Assembly: GCA_016794525.1 (NCBI GenBank)
Contig: JAEUJY010000095.1
Coordinates: 62,001-126,000 of the forward strand
Source: Myxococcales bacterium
Lineage (GTDB): Bacteria; Myxococcota_A; Polyangia; Haliangiales; Haliangiaceae
Direction of reading: 5' to 3'
Length of the DNA stretch: 64,000 bases
In this document: positions 60,720-64,000 of the stretch, in pieces
Position numbering within the stretch: the stretch's first letter is position 1
Layout: the number at the start of each line of letters is the position of its first letter
Program-made: the position numbers and the translations under genes
The notes under the pieces: generated by a model
What the model was told of the DNA's origin: nothing
Seen by the model: the letters and a program-made list of their open reading frames with translations, nothing else
Database searches by the model: none

Positions 60720-61333
60720 CCGCGCGCGGGGCGGCGCTCGCCGCGCTGGCGCTGGCCGCGTGCAGCGATCCGCCGGCGCCGTGCCTGGGCGACTGCACGC
60801 TGCCGATCGAGCTGGCGCCGACCGGGCTGCGCGAAGGCGACCTGGTCGATCTGGCCGACGGCGGCACGGTCGACATCCGGCCGCCCGATCAGGGCGGGTT
60901 CGTGATCTACGTCGGCGTGCGCGCCAAGAACGTCCACGCCCGCGGCGGCTCGGTCAGCGGCGCGCTGCGCGGCCTGAGCGGCGGGCCGACGTTGACGATC
61001 GAGGAGCGGCCGGCGGCGTTCGTGCTGCGCGCCGACGGCTGGGCGATCCCCGAGTCGGCGTTCCAGGACCAGCCGAACCTGCCGGTGTGCGGGCCGGTGC
61101 CGGGACCGGCCGACTTCGATCAGACCGCGTGGCAGGCGGTGCTGGCGTTCCGCGACAGCGACGGCCGCACCGCGTCGACGATGGTCACCGTGCAGCCGCG
61201 GTGCTGGGGCTGGGCCGCGGTCGACTGCCAGTGCAGCTGCCAGTTCGATCAGACCGGGCCGTGCGTGCCGGACGACGGCGACGCGAGCGTCGACGCGCCG
61301 CTGGCGATCGACGCCGGCGTCGACGCGCCGTAG
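60710..61333 (+). CDS. hypothetical lipoprotein partner of the copper monooxygenase-like protein
   Basis: A 207-residue protein. GTG 60710 overlaps the end of the previous gene by 10 nt. LLAARGAALAALALAACSDP is a lipoprotein signal. The mature part is beta-rich (PTGLREGDLVDLADGGTVD, VGVRAKNVHARGGSVSGALR, PTLTIEERPAAFVLRADG, TASTMVTVQPRCWGWAAVDC) with a Cys-rich QCSCQFDQTGPC stretch. It ends in a Val-Asp-Ala-Pro-type repeat (DASVDAPLAIDAGVDAP), a common linker of surface lipoproteins. It likely works with the adjacent copper protein at the outer membrane. Confidence 0.65.
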   Translation: MLLAARGAALAALALAACSDPPAPCLGDCTLPIELAPTGLREGDLVDLADGGTVDIRPPDQGGFVIYVGVRAKNVHARGGSVSGALRGLSGGPTLTIEERPAAFVLRADGWAIPESAFQDQPNLPVCGPVPGPADFDQTAWQAVLAFRDSDGRTASTMVTVQPRCWGWAAVDCQCSCQFDQTGPCVPDDGDASVDAPLAIDAGVDAP

Positions 61334-61438
61334 CAGGCCGCACGGCGAAGGCCCCGGCGCGCGGCCGGGCCCACCGCTCACCCCGCGGGTGTGAGGCGGC
61401 GTCGACGACGTGCGTGCTAGCGTCGACGCGGGGGGTGC

Positions 61439-62902
61439 ATGCACCACGTCGCGAATCCGTTGCCGCCGATCCGCTCGAAGGCCCAGCTGGTCCTCTACCT
61501 GAAGGAGGCCGCGGTCCTCGAGCACCAGTTCATGTGCCAGTACCTGTACGCGTGCTTCTCGCTGAAGAAGGACCCGGACGCGACCTGCAGCGACGCGCAG
61601 TTCGAGCACGTCCGGCGGTGGGCGTCGACGATCTACATGATCGCGCGCCAGGAGATGGAGCACCTGTCGGTCGTGAACTCGATCCTGACCGCGGTCGGCG
61701 GCGAGCCGTACTACGGCCACCTCGGGCGGTTCCCGACGCAGCCGCGCTGGTACACCAGCGGCGCGCTGGCGGCCAAGCGCCAGGCCGGCATGCCGCCGCC
61801 GTGCGACATCCCGTTCCACCTCGAGCGGTTCTCGCTGGCCACCGCGCGCCGCTACGCGTGCATGGAGTCGCCGCACCTGGCGTGGGTCACCGATCGCGAT
61901 CGCGAGGCGCTGCTGGCGTGGTGCTACCAGGAGCCCGACGGCCGCTGCCCGTCGATCGGCGACGGCGCGCGCCCGCCGGTCGCGATCGCGCCCAGCCTGC
62001 TCGCCGCGCAGGCGGCGCCGGCCGACGTCGAGATCGGCACGATCCAGGATCTCTACGAGGCGGTGCGCGACGGCCTGATCTACCTCGAGGCGACGCTGGG
62101 CGCGCCGGCGCTGTGGAGCGGCCACTGCTCGGGCCAGTCGGAGATCCCCAGCGAGTACAACATCTACCTGTTCCCGATCTGCGACCTGGCCACGGCGCTG
62201 GCCGGGATCAAGCTGGTGACCAGCCAGGGCGAGGGCCTCGACGCGCCGCCCGGCGCCGAGAGCCACTACCAGCTGTTCGTCGACATGGCCCGCGACTACG
62301 CGGCGCTGCTCGACGCCGACCCGACCTTCGAGGCGTCGCGGCCGCTGCCGCTCGACCCGACCGTCGACGGCTACCGCGATCCGGCGACCGACCAGGCCAG
62401 CCAGGCGTTCCACGTCGGCTACCACGCGCTGCTGTTGATGCTGACCGGCTACTACCAGCTCTACACCAAGGCGCAGTTCGGCACGTCGCCGTACCTGCTG
62501 CAGGCGCTGGAGCAGAACGCGTTCGCGCCGGTCATGACGATGCTGGTGCGCTCGCTGGCCGAGGTGATGGCGCTGTTGCCGAGCAACGACGGCGGCCCGG
62601 CCGGCGTCAGCTTCGACCTGACGCCCGAGGAGCTGGCGGTGCTGGCCGACCCGGCGGCGCCGCGCTACCGCGACCTGCTGACCTACCTCGCGCCGCTCGA
62701 CCAGGTGACCAGGATGCTGGTCGACCTGCTGACCAAGCCGCTGCCCGAGCCGGCGCGGCCGCGACTGGCGTTCATCGTCGAGAACATGACCCGGATGGTC
62801 AACAACGTCGTCTGGAACTACCGGCGCGGCACCTACCCGCGGTTCGACCCGAACAACCCCGCCATCAACTGCACGCCGTCGACCGGCTGCGACTGTGAGT
62901 GA
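61439..62902 (+). CDS. ferritin-like domain protein (VioB/RebD C-terminal-type)
   Basis: A 487-residue protein. The N-terminal half holds a ferritin-like four-helix bundle: YLKEAAVLEHQFMCQYLYA (first Glu with Glu-His-Gln, about residue 30) and IARQEMEHLSVVNSILTAVG (the E-x-x-H ligand pair, about 75). The family (ferritin-like domain PF12902) includes the C-terminal parts of RebD and VioB and many stand-alone proteins of actinobacteria and myxobacteria. Residues about 190-480 add a helical second part with TIQDLYEAVRDGLIYLEAT and NAFAPVMTMLVRSLAEVM. The next gene begins 3 nt after the stop, so they form one operon. Diiron or iron storage chemistry is likely; the substrate is unknown. Confidence 0.75.
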   Translation: MHHVANPLPPIRSKAQLVLYLKEAAVLEHQFMCQYLYACFSLKKDPDATCSDAQFEHVRRWASTIYMIARQEMEHLSVVNSILTAVGGEPYYGHLGRFPTQPRWYTSGALAAKRQAGMPPPCDIPFHLERFSLATARRYACMESPHLAWVTDRDREALLAWCYQEPDGRCPSIGDGARPPVAIAPSLLAAQAAPADVEIGTIQDLYEAVRDGLIYLEATLGAPALWSGHCSGQSEIPSEYNIYLFPICDLATALAGIKLVTSQGEGLDAPPGAESHYQLFVDMARDYAALLDADPTFEASRPLPLDPTVDGYRDPATDQASQAFHVGYHALLLMLTGYYQLYTKAQFGTSPYLLQALEQNAFAPVMTMLVRSLAEVMALLPSNDGGPAGVSFDLTPEELAVLADPAAPRYRDLLTYLAPLDQVTRMLVDLLTKPLPEPARPRLAFIVENMTRMVNNVVWNYRRGTYPRFDPNNPAINCTPSTGCDCE

Positions 62903-62905
62903 CCG

Positions 62906-63862
62906 ATGAGCCTCGGCCCCGACCTGCAGCAGGCGACGATCCGCCTCCTCGAGATCCACTTCGAGGGCTACTTCATGTGCCGGATCGCGACCGATCCCGA
63001 TCCGTCGAACGAACACCGCGGCATGAGCGGGTACACGATGGCGCTGCCGCGCGAGACCCGCCTCGATCAGATCATCCGGCTGCAGGTCGACGAGGAGTTC
63101 GCGCGCAAGAACGCGCGGGCGCCGCTGCACGACCTGGGCAAGGACATCGGCGTGCGGGTGGTCGACGCCCGCTTCGACGGCGCGACCTACGCGCCGGCGG
63201 CGGCGGCGCTGAAGGACGCCCGGGTCGAGCTGCTGGGCAAGAACCAGCCGTTCGCCGACGGCCCGGTGTTCGAGAGCCGCAACAACATCGTCGGCAACGA
63301 CGACGCGATGGCGTTCGTGATCCAGCCGTTCGATCTGCGCATCGCCGGGCCGGGGGCGACGCTCACCGCGCGCGACTACCTCGACCCGGCCGACCCGGCG
63401 AAGCAGACCTGGCAGTTCACCGACCCGGCGGCGTACGCGCGGCGGATCTCGACCTGCCAGATCACCGGCGACACCGAGGTGGCGCAGGCGGTCAACGTGT
63501 TCGATCCCTACGGCTACTTCCGCGATCGCCGGCGCACGCTCGAGCGGCTGATCGAGCGCGACCGGGCGCTCTTGCCCGACGCCGATCCCGCGCGGCGGGC
63601 CGCGCTCGAGGCCGACATCCAAGGCTACCAGAGCCGGATCTACCAGCTCGAGTTCTGGGGCGACCGCATCATCAACAAGATCCAGATGCGGGTCGACTGG
63701 GAGTTCGAGATCAACGGGCCGCAGACCGTCGACGGCGCGCTGGGCGGGCGGGTCGACGTGGCGCAGCCGTGGCGGACCCGCTTCTGGTTCGGCGGCTGGG
63801 ACGGCGACCTGCTGATCGGGTTCGCGCGCGGCACCCTGGCGCTGCCGTTCCTGCCATCGTAG
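62906..63862 (+). CDS. hypothetical protein partner of the ferritin-like protein
   Basis: A 318-residue protein with no signal peptide or membrane helix. An N-terminal helix [20 protein letters not shown] is followed by [20 protein letters not shown] and beta-rich sections ([36 protein letters not shown]), a charged coiled region [20 protein letters not shown] and the end [20 protein letters not shown]. It directly follows the ferritin-like gene (3 nt apart), so it likely acts in the same pathway. I do not recognise the family. Confidence 0.65.
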   Translation: MSLGPDLQQATIRLLEIHFEGYFMCRIATDPDPSNEHRGMSGYTMALPRETRLDQIIRLQVDEEFARKNARAPLHDLGKDIGVRVVDARFDGATYAPAAAALKDARVELLGKNQPFADGPVFESRNNIVGNDDAMAFVIQPFDLRIAGPGATLTARDYLDPADPAKQTWQFTDPAAYARRISTCQITGDTEVAQAVNVFDPYGYFRDRRRTLERLIERDRALLPDADPARRAALEADIQGYQSRIYQLEFWGDRIINKIQMRVDWEFEINGPQTVDGALGGRVDVAQPWRTRFWFGGWDGDLLIGFARGTLALPFLPS

Positions 63863-63868
63863 ACGCGC

Positions 63869-64000
63869 CATGCAGCCCGGCGCCGTCATCGACCAGCGGT
63901 TCGAGCTCGAGCGCAGCGTCGCGGCCGGCGGCATGGGGCAGATCTGGCGCGCGCGCGATCGGGTGACCGGCCGGCCGGTGGCGATCAAGGTGATGCTCGG
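63869..64000 (+). CDS. serine/threonine kinase, N-terminal fragment (cut by window edge)
   Basis: The ATG is at 63869 and the window ends before the catalytic loop. The visible 44 residues, [20 protein letters not shown] and [20 protein letters not shown], contain a glycine-rich loop (AGGMGQIW) and the ATP-binding Lys in VAIKVML, as in other kinases of this window. It starts 6 nt after the stop of the partner gene, probably in the same operon. Confidence 0.8.

Noticed and set aside
60716-63988. A 1090-residue minus-strand open frame
   Set aside because: It overlaps four good plus-strand genes and consists of Arg/Leu/Asp-rich low-complexity translation.

Overview
This is very GC-rich DNA with almost no non-coding space, and it reads like the chromosome of a predatory or social deltaproteobacterium of the Myxococcota (Haliangium/Kofleria-like; inference). 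The grounds are five serine/threonine kinase genes in 64 kb, many lipoproteins, 13 tandem DUF4215 cysteine-rich repeats ending in a MYXO-CTERM-like tail, RCC1 and FG-GAP propellers, and an F-ATPase operon with two b-type subunits. I saw no rRNA, tRNA, intact insertion sequence or CRISPR array.

Layout. 1-8.6 kb: housekeeping genes. A folE fragment lies behind mutY, followed by a CPXCG zinc-ribbon gene, two tandem paralogous membrane proteins, a DUF3616 lipoprotein, groES-groEL with a CIRCE-like operator and several hairpins, a kynureninase-like PLP enzyme and cysE. 8.7-15 kb: an ATP synthase operon (b', b, delta, alpha, gamma, beta, epsilon) behind a strong sigma-70-type promoter; subunits a and c are not here. 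15-21.3 kb: an accessory island with three near-identical palindromes, then a DUF4157 (eCIS-core-like) polymorphic toxin whose reading frame is broken inside the DUF4157 domain. Its C-terminus resembles anthrax edema factor/CyaA/ExoY cyclases and it is followed immediately by a putative immunity gene. A hypothetical gene, a restriction-modification remnant, a decayed second copy of the toxin tail and an intact second immunity paralogue follow.

21.3-36.2 kb: surface and regulatory genes. These are lipoproteins, an Ig-like/RCC1 protein, a module of sigma factor, hydrolase and zinc-finger-kinase-propeller, small membrane proteins, a VIT-vWA protein with a TonB-plug-like motif and a C-terminal barrel-like segment, and an NlpC/P60-like protein. 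36.2-39.6 kb (minus): an overlapping operon of FHA-winged-helix regulator, exported protein and Ser/Thr kinase. 39.9-50.5 kb: a Gly-rich lipoprotein, an FG-GAP lipoprotein, an ATP/GTPase, a large beta-helix/DUF4215 surface protein with an almost identical internal 357-bp duplication, and a kinase-TPR gene with a partner.

50.6-64 kb: a TRAP-type solute-binding protein, an exported cupredoxin, an SDR enzyme, a kinase with a multi-spanning C-terminus, an AidB/FadE-like acyl-CoA dehydrogenase with promoter and TetR-type operator, a divergent epimerase/LysR pair, a copper-monooxygenase-like lipoprotein with its partner, a ferritin-like protein with a conserved-looking partner, and the start of another kinase. 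Neighbouring genes often overlap by GTGA, ATGA or TGATG, so translational coupling is probably common. The most novel-looking part is the toxin/immunity island at 15.2-21.3 kb.
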